Positions 1 to 9,092 of a DNA stretch of 64,000 bases are shown here, one piece after another. A program made the translations under genes and the position numbers. The notes beneath the pieces were generated by a model, which saw only the letters and a list, made by a program, of their open reading frames with translations, searched no databases and was not told the origin of the DNA. The stretch comes from Gammaproteobacteria bacterium (GTDB lineage Bacteria; Pseudomonadota; Gammaproteobacteria; Burkholderiales; Rhodocyclaceae): the NCBI GenBank assembly GCA_018825305.1, contig JAHJEO010000024.1, positions 124,001 to 188,000 of the forward strand, given 5' to 3'. How positions within the stretch are numbered: the first letter of the stretch is position 1; every line of letters begins with the position of its first letter.

Positions 1-397
1 CCTTGGCCTTCTCCGCCATGATGTCGAAGGCCTGGTTCCAGGTGATGGGCTTGAAGTCGCCGTTCTTGTCGTACTTGCCGTCCTTCATGCGCAGCAACGG
101 CTGCGTCAGGCGATCCTTGCCATACTGGATCTTGGACAGGAAATAACCCTTGATGCAGTTGAGTCCCTTGTTCACCGGCGCGTCGGGATCGCCCTGTGTC
201 GCCACGATGCGACCTTCCTTGGTTCCGACCAGCACGCCGCAACCCGTACCGCAATAGCGGCACGCGCCTTTGTCCCAGCGAACGCCGTCCGCTGCCGACT
301 GCGCAATCGCTTGCGCCCCGGGAACGGTCATACCGGCGACGCCCGCCGCGGCAACGACGGCATTGGACTTGATGAATTCACGACGCGTCAGTTTCAT
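1..397 (-). CDS. napA: Periplasmic nitrate reductase catalytic subunit NapA (N-terminal part, cut by window edge)
   Basis: This is the first 132 or so residues of the molybdopterin nitrate reductase that reduces nitrate to nitrite in the periplasm. The N-terminus [12 protein letters not shown] carries a twin-arginine (Tat) signal, followed by an alanine-rich segment ending near AQA. The mature start holds the [4Fe-4S] motif CRYCGTGC and, further on, [14 protein letters not shown], both typical of NapA. The ATG at 397 lies one base past the napD stop codon, so the two are surely co-translated. The remainder of the gene and any napGHBC genes lie outside the window. Identification is firm; only completeness is unknown. 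Confidence 0.96.
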   Translation of the reverse strand, partial: MKLTRREFIKSNAVVAAAGVAGMTVPGAQAIAQSAADGVRWDKGACRYCGTGCGVLVGTKEGRIVATQGDPDAPVNKGLNCIKGYFLSKIQYGKDRLTQPLLRMKDGKYDKNGDFKPITWNQAFDIMAEKAK

Positions 398-398
398 T

Positions 399-647
399 TC
401 AGATCTCCTTGTCTGGATCGGATTCCGTCTGGTGATAAACCATGGCCGTCGACATGACGTGATCCATCTGGCTGATGGCCCCGAAGGTGTCGGCGGTTTC
501 CCGGTCGCCCGGGCTTTCGATGGTGATGATCAGCTTGCCTTCGTCGGAAACTGCATGAATCTCGACGCCGTCGAAAGACTCAAGCGCGGCGCGCACAACC
601 TCGGCATGGCCCGGCTGCGCATGGATGATCACACTGGAAATATTCAC
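399..647 (-). CDS. napD: NapD, Tat-signal chaperone of NapA
   Basis: This 82-residue cytoplasmic protein binds the twin-arginine signal peptide of NapA and holds export back until the molybdenum cofactor is inserted (family knowledge). The sequence begins [14 protein letters not shown] and continues with the ferredoxin-like pattern of alternating strands and helices of NapD, including [18 protein letters not shown]. Its length matches the family (about 80-90). It is the first gene of the operon seen here, directly upstream of napA with one base between. There is no napE, napF or other nap gene between it and the promoter region, so the operon starts napDA. Confidence 0.93.
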   Translation of the reverse strand: MNISSVIIHAQPGHAEVVRAALESFDGVEIHAVSDEGKLIITIESPGDRETADTFGAISQMDHVMSTAMVYHQTESDPDKEI

Positions 648-689
648 GGCAAGTTGCTCCTATTCCCTGTTTCGATCAGGGATAAGAAC

Positions 690-731
690 ATCCTAGAGAA
701 TCGGGACGCGCAACTTATTGACGCGAGTCAA
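690..731 (-). promoter_or_regulatory. FNR/Dnr-type site and promoter of napDA
   Basis: TTGACGCGAGTCAA at 718-731 is a perfect inverted repeat of the FNR/CRP-family form TTGAC-N4-GTCAA (consensus TTGAT-N4-ATCAA). Reading towards napD on the minus strand, TAGGAT at 690-695 is a fair -10 box. A transcription start about seven bases further on (near 683) would put the dyad centre at about -41.5, the class II activator position. A second, looser dyad (TTGAG-N7-CTCAA, 744-760) lies upstream. Anaerobic or nitric-oxide activation of nap is the expected role; the regulator is not in the window. Confidence 0.6.
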
Positions 732-773
732 CTAATCTGAATGTTGAGAAATACACTCAACTAAAGTCATACA

Positions 774-810
774 GGCCCGCGGGCGGGCCGAAGACGGGGC
801 GGGACCCGCC
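774..810 (-). terminator. Hairpins downstream of the DUF3460 gene
   Basis: Two GC-rich dyads follow the DUF3460 stop codon: GGCGGG/CCCGCC around 798-810 and GGCCCGC-GG-GCGGGCC at 774-789. On the minus strand the second is followed by a weakly T-rich stretch (TGTATGACTTTAG). This is a plausible end for the gmk-rpoZ-spoT-DUF3460 transcript, though without a strong T-run. Confidence 0.4.
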
Positions 811-819
811 TGACGCCGT

Positions 820-1008
820 TCAGTTGACGTCGTAGTAATAAGCCTTCTGCGGCACATGTGCCGCAGCGGTGCAGCGCTGCGCGTCGGGCGACTGGACGGG
901 CTTGTCCCACCACAAGGCACGGCCACGCCGCTGCTCTTCGAGTTCCTGCGGATGCTGCGCCAGCCATTCGCGCATCCATTTGGTGTGATCCGATTCATAC
1001 ATGGCCAT
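820..1008 (-). CDS. DUF3460 family small protein
   Basis: This 62-residue protein has no known function. MYESDHTKWMREWLAQHP, RGRALWWDKP and the C-terminal VPQKAYYY are typical of DUF3460, a family I know from Betaproteobacteria (from memory, not searched). I chose the ATG at 1008 because AGGAG lies six bases upstream; a longer frame from 1032 would put that Shine-Dalgarno inside the gene. No signal peptide or membrane segment is seen; the protein is rich in Trp, Glu and Arg. It starts 21 bases after spoT and probably shares its transcript. Confidence 0.75.
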   Translation of the reverse strand: MAMYESDHTKWMREWLAQHPQELEEQRRGRALWWDKPVQSPDAQRCTAAAHVPQKAYYYDVN

Positions 1009-1028
1009 ACATAACTCCTGTTGTCGAT

Positions 1029-3233
1029 TCAATTCCGGGTTGTTTCCCTGACGCGCGCAATACGCACCACGTCGGGAATCCGCCGCAGGCTGCGCAGGAT
1101 GCGCGCCAGATGCTGGCGGTCCGACACATTGAGGGTGAAATAGATCGCCGTGGTCGCGCCGTCATCCTCTTCCATGCTGACGTTGATGATATTGGATTCC
1201 GCCTCGGCAATCCCGGCTGCCAATTTCGCCAACACGCCGCGCACATTCTGGGCGACGACGCGGATTCCGGCGTCGAACAGGCGGTTGATGCCCGGTTCCC
1301 ATTCGACATCGACCCACTCGGCCTTCGAGCCGACAAGCTTGGCCAGGGTCTGGCAGTCATGGGTATGCACTACCAGGCCCTGCCCCTTGCGGATCATGCC
1401 GACGATCGGATCGCCGGGTATCGGCTGGCAGCACGGCGCAAGCTTGACCGCAACGCCTTCCGTGCCACGAATCAGCACCGATGCAACATTGTGCACCGCG
1501 TGCTGCAGGGTATCGTCGCGGGCCATGAGACGCCGCGCCACCACCGAGGCCAGACGCAAGCCGATACCGATATCGGAATAGATTTCCGGGCGCGAACGTA
1601 CCCCCGTGTCATTGAGGAAGCGCTCCCAGGCCGAATCGTCGACCATTCCCGGCGAAAATCCCAGCTCCGCCAACGCCCGGCTGAGCAGGCGTTCGCCCAG
1701 AGCCGAGGATTCCTCGTTCTGCCGCGTCTTCAAAAAATGTCGGATTTGTGCGCGCGCCTTGCCGGTTCGCACATAGGACAGCCAGGCCGGATTGGGGCTG
1801 GCATGCGCGGCGGTGACGATCTCGACTCGATCGCCGTTGCGCAGTTCCGTGCGCAACGGCATCGGCTCGAAGTTGATCTGGCAGGCGACGCAACGATTGC
1901 CGATATCGCTATGCACGGCATAGGCAAAATCGACCGGGGTAGCGCCTCGCGGCAGCGACAGAATCTTGCCCCGCGGCGTAAAGACGTAGACATCGCTGGG
2001 GTACAGATCCAGCTTGACGTGTTCGAGAAACTCCGCCGTCTCGTTCGACGCCGACTGCAGGTCAAGCAGCGACTTCAACCACTTGTGCGTCTTGCGCTGC
2101 AGTTCGGGCAGCGATTGCGTGTCCTTGTAAAGCCAGTGCGAGGCAACCCCGGCCTGCGCCACGTGGTGCATCTCGGTAGTGCGAATCTGCGCCTCCACCG
2201 GCGTGCCGTACGGCCCGATCAGGGTGGTATGCAGCGACTGGTAGTCATTGGCCTTCGGAATGGCGATGTAGTCCTTGAATTTGCCGGGGATTGGCTGGTA
2301 GAGCCCGTGCAGCGCGCCCAGAACCAGATAGCAGTTCGGAACATCCTTGACGATGATGCGAAAACCGTAGATGTCGAGCACCTGCGAGAATGACAAATGC
2401 TTGTCACGCATCTTGCGGTAAATGCTGTAGAGATGCTTTTCTCGCCCCTGTACCTGCGCTTCGATGCCGCACTCGGGCAGACGCTGCTCGATGGCTTGAA
2501 GAATCTTGCCGACGACCTCGCGGCGGTTTCCGCGCGCCGCCTTGACCGCCTTCGACAGCACCTGGTAGCGCAGCGGATGCATGTGGCGAAACGCCATTTC
2601 CTGCAAGTCGCGGCAAAGGGGATTGAGGCCGAGGCGGTTGGCGATCGGGGCATAGATCTCCAGCGTCTCACGGGCGATGCGCCGCCGCTTGTCCGGGCGC
2701 ACGGCGTCGAGGGTACGCATGTTATGCAGGCGATCGGCGAGCTTGATGAGAATGACGCGCACGTCGCGCGCCATCGCCAGCAGCATCTTGCGGTAGTTCT
2801 CGGCCTGGGCTTCCTCGTAGGACTGGTGTTCGAGGCGATCGAGCTTGGAAACGCTATCGACGAGTTCCGCCGTGACCTTGCCGAAACGCTCGGCAATGTC
2901 GGCCTTGCTGATGGCAGTGTCCTCCACCACGTCGTGGAGCAGTGCGGCACAAAGTGCCTGCGTATCGAGGTGCCAGCCGGCCAGCGTCTCGGCCACGGCC
3001 AGCGGATGCGAAACGTAGGGTTCGCCACTGATGCGGAACTGGCCGAAATGGGCGTCGGCCGAAAACTGGTAAGCCGCGCAGACGCGCTCCAGATCCTCTT
3101 CCTTGAGATAGGTCGAGAGTTTGTCGCGGAATCGGCTGAGATCCTCCGGCAGGTCGACGGGAGGATGCATGTCGCCGGGTATTACCGCCGGTTCGTCTGT
3201 CGGCAATATGGAGGATGGAACGAAGGACGCCAT
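1029..3233 (-). CDS. spoT: Bifunctional (p)ppGpp synthetase/hydrolase SpoT
   Basis: This 734-residue stringent-response enzyme makes and degrades (p)ppGpp. In order it shows the HD hydrolase domain (LLHDVVEDT, with the HDxxED residues needed for hydrolysis), the synthetase domain (HLYSIYRKMRDK, FRIIVKD, YQSLHTTLIG), a TGS domain (VYVFTPRGKILSLPRGATP) and a C-terminal ACT domain. The charge-switch motif is KFKD (PGKFKDYIA). Bifunctional enzymes have RxKD and RelA-type synthetases ExDD, so this is of the basic, bifunctional kind with Arg changed to Lys. The ATG at 3233 has GGAG five bases upstream. It follows rpoZ by 25 bases in the classical gmk-rpoZ-spoT order. Confidence 0.97.
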   Translation of the reverse strand: MASFVPSSILPTDEPAVIPGDMHPPVDLPEDLSRFRDKLSTYLKEEDLERVCAAYQFSADAHFGQFRISGEPYVSHPLAVAETLAGWHLDTQALCAALLHDVVEDTAISKADIAERFGKVTAELVDSVSKLDRLEHQSYEEAQAENYRKMLLAMARDVRVILIKLADRLHNMRTLDAVRPDKRRRIARETLEIYAPIANRLGLNPLCRDLQEMAFRHMHPLRYQVLSKAVKAARGNRREVVGKILQAIEQRLPECGIEAQVQGREKHLYSIYRKMRDKHLSFSQVLDIYGFRIIVKDVPNCYLVLGALHGLYQPIPGKFKDYIAIPKANDYQSLHTTLIGPYGTPVEAQIRTTEMHHVAQAGVASHWLYKDTQSLPELQRKTHKWLKSLLDLQSASNETAEFLEHVKLDLYPSDVYVFTPRGKILSLPRGATPVDFAYAVHSDIGNRCVACQINFEPMPLRTELRNGDRVEIVTAAHASPNPAWLSYVRTGKARAQIRHFLKTRQNEESSALGERLLSRALAELGFSPGMVDDSAWERFLNDTGVRSRPEIYSDIGIGLRLASVVARRLMARDDTLQHAVHNVASVLIRGTEGVAVKLAPCCQPIPGDPIVGMIRKGQGLVVHTHDCQTLAKLVGSKAEWVDVEWEPGINRLFDAGIRVVAQNVRGVLAKLAAGIAEAESNIINVSMEEDDGATTAIYFTLNVSDRQHLARILRSLRRIPDVVRIARVRETTRN

Positions 3234-3258
3234 GCTGGCTCCATCCTCAGGGCATGGT

Positions 3259-3465
3259 TCAGGCCTGGCCGCGGTTGAGGATTTCCATGCCCACCTTGCC
3301 GGCAGCCAGTTCGCGCAGGGCGATCACGGTGGGTTTGTCGCGATCGACCTCGACCTGCGGCGTGCTGCCCATGGCGATCTGGCGAGCGCGACGCGCGGCG
3401 ACCAGGGTCAAATCGAAGCGATTGGGAATACGCTTCAGGCAGTCATCGACGGTTACGCGGGCCAT
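3259..3465 (-). CDS. rpoZ: RNA polymerase omega subunit
   Basis: This 68-residue subunit helps assembly of RNA polymerase by binding the beta' C-terminus, and with beta' forms a (p)ppGpp site in proteobacteria (family knowledge). [19 protein letters not shown] and the following VAARRARQI are the standard omega N-terminal motif, and the length is at the short end of the family. It sits between gmk and spoT, the arrangement conserved in proteobacteria, which places a ppGpp target beside the ppGpp enzyme. Confidence 0.96.
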   Translation of the reverse strand: MARVTVDDCLKRIPNRFDLTLVAARRARQIAMGSTPQVEVDRDKPTVIALRELAAGKVGMEILNRGQA

Positions 3466-3484
3466 GATTCATCCAATCCAGAAG

Positions 3485-4096
3485 TCAGTCAAGAAAATGG
3501 AACATCTCGGGGTAGCGCGCCTTCTGCCGGGCAAAGCGCAACCGTGATGTCAGCACGGCAGCCCGCAATTCACTGAGGGCCACCTGCAAGTCGTTGTTGA
3601 TTATAACAAAATCAAACTCGCCAGCGTGCCGCATTTCGCCCAGGGCAGCAGCGACGCGGCGCTGGATCACTTCCTCGCTATCAAGTCCGCGTTTCCGCAG
3701 GCGATTCTCCAGTTCGGCCATAGACGGCGGCATCACGAAGATGCCGATAGCGTCGCGAAAACGGCCGCGCACCTGCTGTGCGCCCTGCCAGTCGATCTCC
3801 ACCAGCATGTCGTTGCCCGACTGCATCTGCTCCTCGAGCCAGATACGCGAAGTGCCGTAGAAATTGCCATGGACCTCGGCCCATTCCAGGAACTCGCCCC
3901 GATCACGCATGGCTACGAAGGTCCGGACATCGACGAAATGGTAGGCCACGCCATCGACCTCGCCGGCACGCGGCGTCCGCGTGGTGTAGGAGACGGATTG
4001 GCGCACATTGCTGTCGTGGTCCAGCAGTAGCTTGACCAGGGTGGTCTTGCCCGCGCCCGACGGCGCGGTAACGATGAAAAGGCTTCCAGGGGTCAT
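3485..4096 (-). CDS. gmk: Guanylate kinase
   Basis: This 203-residue enzyme phosphorylates GMP to GDP with ATP. The P-loop APSGAGKTTL is near residues 11-20, followed by SYTTRTPRAGEVDGVAYHFV, which contains the GMP-binding Ser/Arg/Tyr residues of the family, and later QRRVAAALGEM of the lid and core. I set the start at the ATG at 4096 (MTPGSLFIVTAPSG), preceded by GGAG nine bases away. This gives the usual length of about 205; the upstream in-frame start at 4141 would add 15 unconserved residues. It is first in the gmk-rpoZ-spoT operon and divergent from the outer-membrane gene at 4214. Confidence 0.96.
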   Translation of the reverse strand: MTPGSLFIVTAPSGAGKTTLVKLLLDHDSNVRQSVSYTTRTPRAGEVDGVAYHFVDVRTFVAMRDRGEFLEWAEVHGNFYGTSRIWLEEQMQSGNDMLVEIDWQGAQQVRGRFRDAIGIFVMPPSMAELENRLRKRGLDSEEVIQRRVAAALGEMRHAGEFDFVIINNDLQVALSELRAAVLTSRLRFARQKARYPEMFHFLD

Positions 4097-4142
4097 TTGT
4101 ATCTTCTCCGCAACACCGAGGATTGGCGACCCCAAGCGCATA

Positions 4143-4171
4143 TTGACGCCGCCAAATCGGCCATCTAGACT
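4143..4171 (+). promoter_or_regulatory. Sigma-70-like promoter of the outer-membrane barrel gene
   Basis: TTGACG at 4143-4148 and TAGACT at 4166-4171 are separated by 17 bases. The transcript would start near 4178, 36 bases before the ATG at 4214. It lies in the 117-base gap between gmk and the barrel gene. Confidence 0.5.
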
Positions 4172-4213
4172 GATTTGGTGATGTTATCAATATCTCTGCC
4201 CGGGAGTACCACC

Positions 4214-4912
4214 ATGCAAACAAAGATTGCCCTTGCCATCGCACTAGGCTGCGCCAGTTCCATCAGTTTTGCGCAAATGAACAAAACCGTCGACGTCGGC
4301 CCCTACGCCGGCATCAGTGGCGGACGCGCAACAACCGCCTTCGCCACCCAGGATTTCAGCACCAACGCCTATATCGCACGTTTCCCCGCGGCCGCGGCCG
4401 GTGGCCTTTCCGACACGACCGACACCCACAATACGGCTTGGCGAATTTTCCTCGGTTACAAGTTCGACCAGAACTGGGCTATCGAAGGGGCCTATACCAG
4501 TTTAGGAGAAACCAAGTACACCCTGAACGGGACAGCCGGCGCCTATGCAGGCAACACCGCCCAGTTCCGGGTCGACAACAACGCCTGGTCGCTCGCCGCC
4601 AAGGGTACGCTGCCTGTCAGCAAGGAATTCGACCTCTTCGCCCTGCTCGGCGGAACATCGAATTACTCCAAGACGAACATGGGTGCCACCGGCGGCTTTG
4701 CCACCGACATGGGCGTCACTGCATCAGCATCGAAAACCCGCGGCTACGGCATGTTCGGCGTCGGCGTCGAGTACAAGCCGACCGCAAACATCGGCATTCG
4801 CGGCGAGTACCACAACTACGGCAAGTTCGGCGACAAGATCACCAACGCCTCCAACAATACCGGCCGCACCGAGATGGATGCCTGGCTGGTTGGCGTCAGC
4901 ATCAAGTTCTGA
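4214..4912 (+). CDS. Outer-membrane beta-barrel protein (OmpA-like N-terminal barrel type)
   Basis: This 232-residue exported protein has a clear signal peptide, MQTKIALAIALGCASSISFA, then a small barrel of alternating strands (YAGISGG, WRIFLGYKFDQNWAIEGAYTSLGETKY, TRGYGMFGVGVEYKPTANIGIRGEYHNYGKFGDK). It ends WLVGVSIKF, with the C-terminal Phe used by the BAM machinery. It lacks the peptidoglycan-binding OmpA C-terminal domain, so it is a barrel-only protein like OmpX or OmpW-class porins. The ATG at 4214 follows GGGAG by seven bases. It is monocistronic, with its own promoter and a strong terminator. The specific function is unknown. Confidence 0.85.
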   Translation: MQTKIALAIALGCASSISFAQMNKTVDVGPYAGISGGRATTAFATQDFSTNAYIARFPAAAAGGLSDTTDTHNTAWRIFLGYKFDQNWAIEGAYTSLGETKYTLNGTAGAYAGNTAQFRVDNNAWSLAAKGTLPVSKEFDLFALLGGTSNYSKTNMGATGGFATDMGVTASASKTRGYGMFGVGVEYKPTANIGIRGEYHNYGKFGDKITNASNNTGRTEMDAWLVGVSIKF

Positions 4913-4932
4913 CGATCGTCAGTCGGCGTTGC

Positions 4933-4958
4933 AAAGGCGGGCTTCGGCCCGCCTTTTT
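4933..4958. terminator. Strong rho-independent terminator with TTCG loop
   Basis: A ten-base-pair stem AAAGGCGGGC/GCCCGCCTTT (4933-4942 and 4947-4956) closes a TTCG tetraloop and runs into a T-tract on the plus strand and an A/T-flanked stem on the other. It ends the barrel gene and touches the yicC stop codon, so it probably serves both convergent genes. Confidence 0.88.
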
Positions 4959-5824
4959 CATTCCAGGTTCTGCACCTGTTCGCGCATCTGCTCGATGAGC
5001 AATTTCAGTTCGAGGGCGATTGCGGTCACTTCGGTCGACACCGACTTAGAAGCCAGCGTATTGGCCTCGCGGTTAAGTTCCTGCATCAGGAAATCGAGGC
5101 GCTTGCCAACGGCACCGCCCTTCTTGAGGACCCGCTCCGCCTCGCCCAAGTGGGTCGTCAACCGCCCCAGCTCCTCGGCGACATCGATGCGCGCGGCGAA
5201 CAGGCCCATCTCCTGACGGATGCGATCCTCGTCGTTGGCGGAAAGTACCTCGCGCAGCTTGGCAGCCAGGCGCGCTTCGTAATCGGCCAGCGCGCGCGGC
5301 AGGATCGGCCCGACCGCGGCAACATGGTCGCGCATGCGGCTCGTCCGCTCATGCAGGATGTCGGCCAGTCGCCCCCCCTCGCGCGCGCGGCTGGCGAGGA
5401 AGTCGGCAATTGCGACATCGGCAAGCGCCATGCACTCCGCCTGCAACCGGCCCTGGTCGATTGCATCATCGGCCAGCACACCGGGCCAGCGCAGCACCTC
5501 GGCCACGGTCAGCGGCGTCGCGCCCGGCAGCGCATCGCGCACGGCGCGCTCCATGCCGGCGAGTTGCTCGATCGCGGTCCGGTTCGGCGAACGTTCGCGC
5601 GGGGCAGTCGCCTGCGCCAGCAGATTGATCCGACATTCGAGCTTGCCGCGCGACACGGCCGCCGCGATCTTCTCGCGCAGCGGCATTTCGAGAAAACGCA
5701 CCTCCTCGCCGCTGCGGAAAGCGATGTCGAGATAGCGCGAATTGACGCTTTTCAACTCGATGTGCAACACCGCATCGCCGAGGTCGCGATGCGCCGCAGC
5801 GTATCCTGTCATGCTATGGATCAT
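4958..5824 (-). CDS. yicC: YicC family endoribonuclease-like protein
   Basis: This 288-residue protein belongs to the YicC/YloC family, whose E. coli member is an endoribonuclease linked to RNA turnover (family knowledge). The N-terminus MIHSMTGYAAAHRDLG and ELKSVNSRYLDIAFR are the family signature. The C-terminal half carries EMGLFAARIDVAEELGRLTTHL and FLMQELNREANTLASKS, also characteristic. The length fits. Its stop codon overlaps the shared terminator with the barrel gene. It is divergent from the kinase operon that begins at 5910, an order often seen in proteobacteria where yicC neighbours gmk. Confidence 0.94.
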   Translation of the reverse strand: MIHSMTGYAAAHRDLGDAVLHIELKSVNSRYLDIAFRSGEEVRFLEMPLREKIAAAVSRGKLECRINLLAQATAPRERSPNRTAIEQLAGMERAVRDALPGATPLTVAEVLRWPGVLADDAIDQGRLQAECMALADVAIADFLASRAREGGRLADILHERTSRMRDHVAAVGPILPRALADYEARLAAKLREVLSANDEDRIRQEMGLFAARIDVAEELGRLTTHLGEAERVLKKGGAVGKRLDFLMQELNREANTLASKSVSTEVTAIALELKLLIEQMREQVQNLE

Positions 5825-5909
5825 TTAGACGTAATTCCGTATGGGATAACCGCCTTTACAGCCCGGCGGCGAATCAGGACAATCGCGGCAGTATAGTCAT
5901 CCAACCACC

Positions 5910-6854
5910 ATGCCGCCACCGCAGGCCAACCAGCCGCTGCCCCCGGGTTACCAGCTCGAAGACTACCGCATCGAGCGCCAGCTCTCGATGGGCGGATTTT
6001 CCATTGTCTACCTGGCCTACGATGCGCAGGACACGCCGGTGGCGATCAAGGAGTATCTGCCCAACTCGCTGGCGCTGCGCACTGCCGGCAACATCCTGCC
6101 GATGATCTCCGAGGAGAACCGCTCCACCTTCCGCCACGGCATGAAGTGTTTCTTCGAGGAAGGCCGCTCGCTGGCCTACCTCAACCACCCCAACGTCGTG
6201 CGCGTGCTCAACTTCTTCCGCGCCAACGAGACCGTGTACATGGTGATGCAGTACGAGCGTGGCCGCACGCTGCAGGAGCACATCAACAAGCACAAGGGCG
6301 AGATCCGGGAGAGCTTCATCCGCAATGTCTTCGCGCGCCTGCTCAACGGCCTGCGCGAAGTGCACACCCACAAGCTGCTGCACCTGGACATCAAACCGGC
6401 CAACATCTACCTGCGCATCGACGGCAACCCGGTGCTGCTCGACTTCGGCGCCGCACGCCAGGCGCTCGAAAGCGAAGGCCCCAGCCTCAAGCCGATGTAC
6501 ACGCCTGGCTACGCTGCGCCGGAACAGTACAAGGCACCCGACCAACTCGGGCCGTGGACGGACATCTACGCCGTCGGCGCCAGCATGTACGCCTGCCTCG
6601 GCGGCACGGTGCCGCAACCCGCCATCGACCGCCTGGAGAAGGACCGCTTCGAGCCGGCATCGCGGCAGTGGGCGGGCAAGTACTCGGCACAGTTGCTGGA
6701 AACCATCGACTGGTGCCTCGACCTCGACTATGTTGAGCGCCCCCTGTCCGTCTTCGCCCTGCAGAAGGTTCTCACCGAACAACAGCATGCCGTGCATGAG
6801 TCGACCTGGATCGACAGCCTCAGCCAACGCCTGAGAGGACTAGTCCGCAAATGA
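5910..6854 (+). CDS. Cytoplasmic Ser/Thr protein kinase (Hanks type)
   Basis: This 314-residue eukaryotic-type kinase shows every core element: Gly-rich loop LSMGGFSIVY (residues 25-34), ATP Lys in VAIKEYL (K47), catalytic loop HLDIKPAN (158-165, with HLD in place of HRD), metal-binding DFG (178-180) and an APEQYK P+1-loop motif. There is no transmembrane segment or sensor domain, so it is soluble. Its stop overlaps the start of the PP2C phosphatase gene (ATGA), so kinase and phosphatase are made as a pair. No secretion or FHA genes surround it; its targets cannot be read from the sequence. The start at 5910 lacks a strong Shine-Dalgarno. Confidence 0.9.
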   Translation: MPPPQANQPLPPGYQLEDYRIERQLSMGGFSIVYLAYDAQDTPVAIKEYLPNSLALRTAGNILPMISEENRSTFRHGMKCFFEEGRSLAYLNHPNVVRVLNFFRANETVYMVMQYERGRTLQEHINKHKGEIRESFIRNVFARLLNGLREVHTHKLLHLDIKPANIYLRIDGNPVLLDFGAARQALESEGPSLKPMYTPGYAAPEQYKAPDQLGPWTDIYAVGASMYACLGGTVPQPAIDRLEKDRFEPASRQWAGKYSAQLLETIDWCLDLDYVERPLSVFALQKVLTEQQHAVHESTWIDSLSQRLRGLVRK

Positions 6855-7768
6855 AGTTCACCATCTATCAAGAAAGCCGCGTCGGCAAGCGCCGCAACAA
6901 CCAGGACCGGTTGGCCCACTGCTACTCGCGCGAGGCGCTGCTGATGGTCGTCGCCGACGGCATGGGCGGCCACCTGCACGGCGAGGTGGCGGCGCAGATC
7001 GCCGTGCAATATCTCACCGAAGCCTTCCAGCGCGAAGCCAAGCCGCGGCTGTCCGACCCATTCATGTTCCTTGCCGGCGGCCTGCAGAACGCCCACCAGG
7101 CCGTGCAGGACTACGCGCTGGCCAAACGCCTGCCCGAGGCCGAGTCGCCCCGCACCACCTGCGTCGCCTGCATCGTTCAGGACAGCATCGCCTACTGGGC
7201 GCACGCTGGCGATTCGCGCCTTTACGCATTGCGCGACGGCCGCATCCTGACCCGGACCCGCGACCACTCGACCGTGCAGTCGATGATCGATGACGGCCAG
7301 CTGACGCCGGCGGAGGCGATGCACCACCCGCTGCGCAACCGCATCTATTCCTGCCTCGGCGGCCAGCAGAACCCCCAGTTCGACTTCTCGCGCAAGACCA
7401 CCCTGCAAAGCGGCGACGTGATCGCCCTGATGAGCGACGGCGTGTGGGGCCCGCTTGAAGACCTGCAGATCACGTCGGCCCTGTACGGCCGCGACGTCAT
7501 GCAGGCCGTGCCGGCGCTGATCGACGAGGCAGAGAAGAGCGGCGGCGCAAACTGCGACAATCTCTCCCTCGTCGCCATGAGTTGGGGCGAGAACTATGGC
7601 GAGGAGACGCTGCAGGCGATCGAGACGCAATCGCTGCCGCTCGACGGCCACAGCACCCAGATGCCCGAATTCGACCGCCGCTCGGCGCCATTGCCCGAGC
7701 TCACCGACGAGGACATCGAGAACGCCATCGACGAGATCCGCAACGCCATCCAGAAACATTCCAAGTAG
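6851..7768 (+). CDS. PP2C-family protein phosphatase
   Basis: This 305-residue metal-dependent Ser/Thr phosphatase is the natural antagonist of the kinase just upstream. PPM motifs are visible: RRNNQDR (metal Asp near residue 19), VVADGMGGHLHGE (Asp36/Gly37), AHAGDSRLYALRDG, ALMSDGVWGPL and NCDNLSLVAM with the last metal Asp. The catalytic domain ends near residue 245. The remaining 60 or so acidic residues (PELTDEDIENAIDEIRNAI) form a charged tail. It overlaps the kinase stop by four bases and lies 14 bases before rph. Confidence 0.92.
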   Translation: MKFTIYQESRVGKRRNNQDRLAHCYSREALLMVVADGMGGHLHGEVAAQIAVQYLTEAFQREAKPRLSDPFMFLAGGLQNAHQAVQDYALAKRLPEAESPRTTCVACIVQDSIAYWAHAGDSRLYALRDGRILTRTRDHSTVQSMIDDGQLTPAEAMHHPLRNRIYSCLGGQQNPQFDFSRKTTLQSGDVIALMSDGVWGPLEDLQITSALYGRDVMQAVPALIDEAEKSGGANCDNLSLVAMSWGENYGEETLQAIETQSLPLDGHSTQMPEFDRRSAPLPELTDEDIENAIDEIRNAIQKHSK

Positions 7769-7782
7769 GAGCAGACTAAGCA

Positions 7783-8501
<719 letters not shown>

Positions 8502-8505
<4 letters not shown>

Positions 8506-9092
8506 AACAGATCGTTCTCGCCTCCGGCAACCCGGGCAAGCTGCGCGAATTCGCCGAGATGCTCGCCAGCGTCGACTTTGAAGTGATTCCACAGTCGCAG
8601 TTCAACGTCCCCGAGGCCGACGAGCCCCATTTCACCTTCGTCGAAAACGCCCTGGCCAAGGCGCGCCACGCCGCCAAACTCACCGGCCTGCCGGCGCTGG
8701 CTGACGACTCAGGAATCTGCGTCGAAGCGCTGGGCGGCGAGCCCGGCGTGCACTCGGCGCGCTACGGCGGCGAACCGAAATCCGACGAGCGCAACAATCA
8801 GAAGGTCATCGCCGAATTGCAGGACAAGGCCGACCGCCGCGCCCATTACGTCGCCGTGCTGGTCTTCGTTCGCCACGCCGACGACCCGCAGCCACTGATC
8901 GTCGAGGGCGAGTGGCACGGCGAGATCATCGACACGCCGCGCGGCGCCAACGGCTTTGGCTACGACCCCTATTTCCTCGTGCCCGACCTCGGCCAGACCG
9001 CGGCCGAGATTTCCTCGGCCGACAAGCACGAGCGCTCGCATCGCGGCAAGGCGCTGCGCGAACTGGTGGCCAAGCTGCGCGCCCGCCATTGA
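8502..9092 (+). CDS. rdgB: dITP/XTP pyrophosphatase
   Basis: This 196-residue enzyme hydrolyses non-canonical purine triphosphates (dITP, XTP) and keeps them out of [20 protein letters not shown] is the substrate-binding N-terminus. [29 protein letters not shown] carries the catalytic Asp pair, and [17 protein letters not shown] and [10 protein letters not shown] complete the Ham1 signature. The start ATG lies inside the rph stop and the stop overlaps the hemW start (TGATG), so translation is coupled on both sides. Confidence 0.96.

Noticed and set aside
744-760. TTGAG-N7-CTCAA as a second FNR site upstream of napDA
   Set aside because: The spacer is seven bases rather than four, so the half-sites do not fit an FNR/CRP dimer; noted only as a loose dyad.
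858-2393. Long plus-strand open frame (511 codons)
   Set aside because: It is a GC-driven shadow of spoT on the other strand; its peptide has no family motif while spoT has all of its domains.
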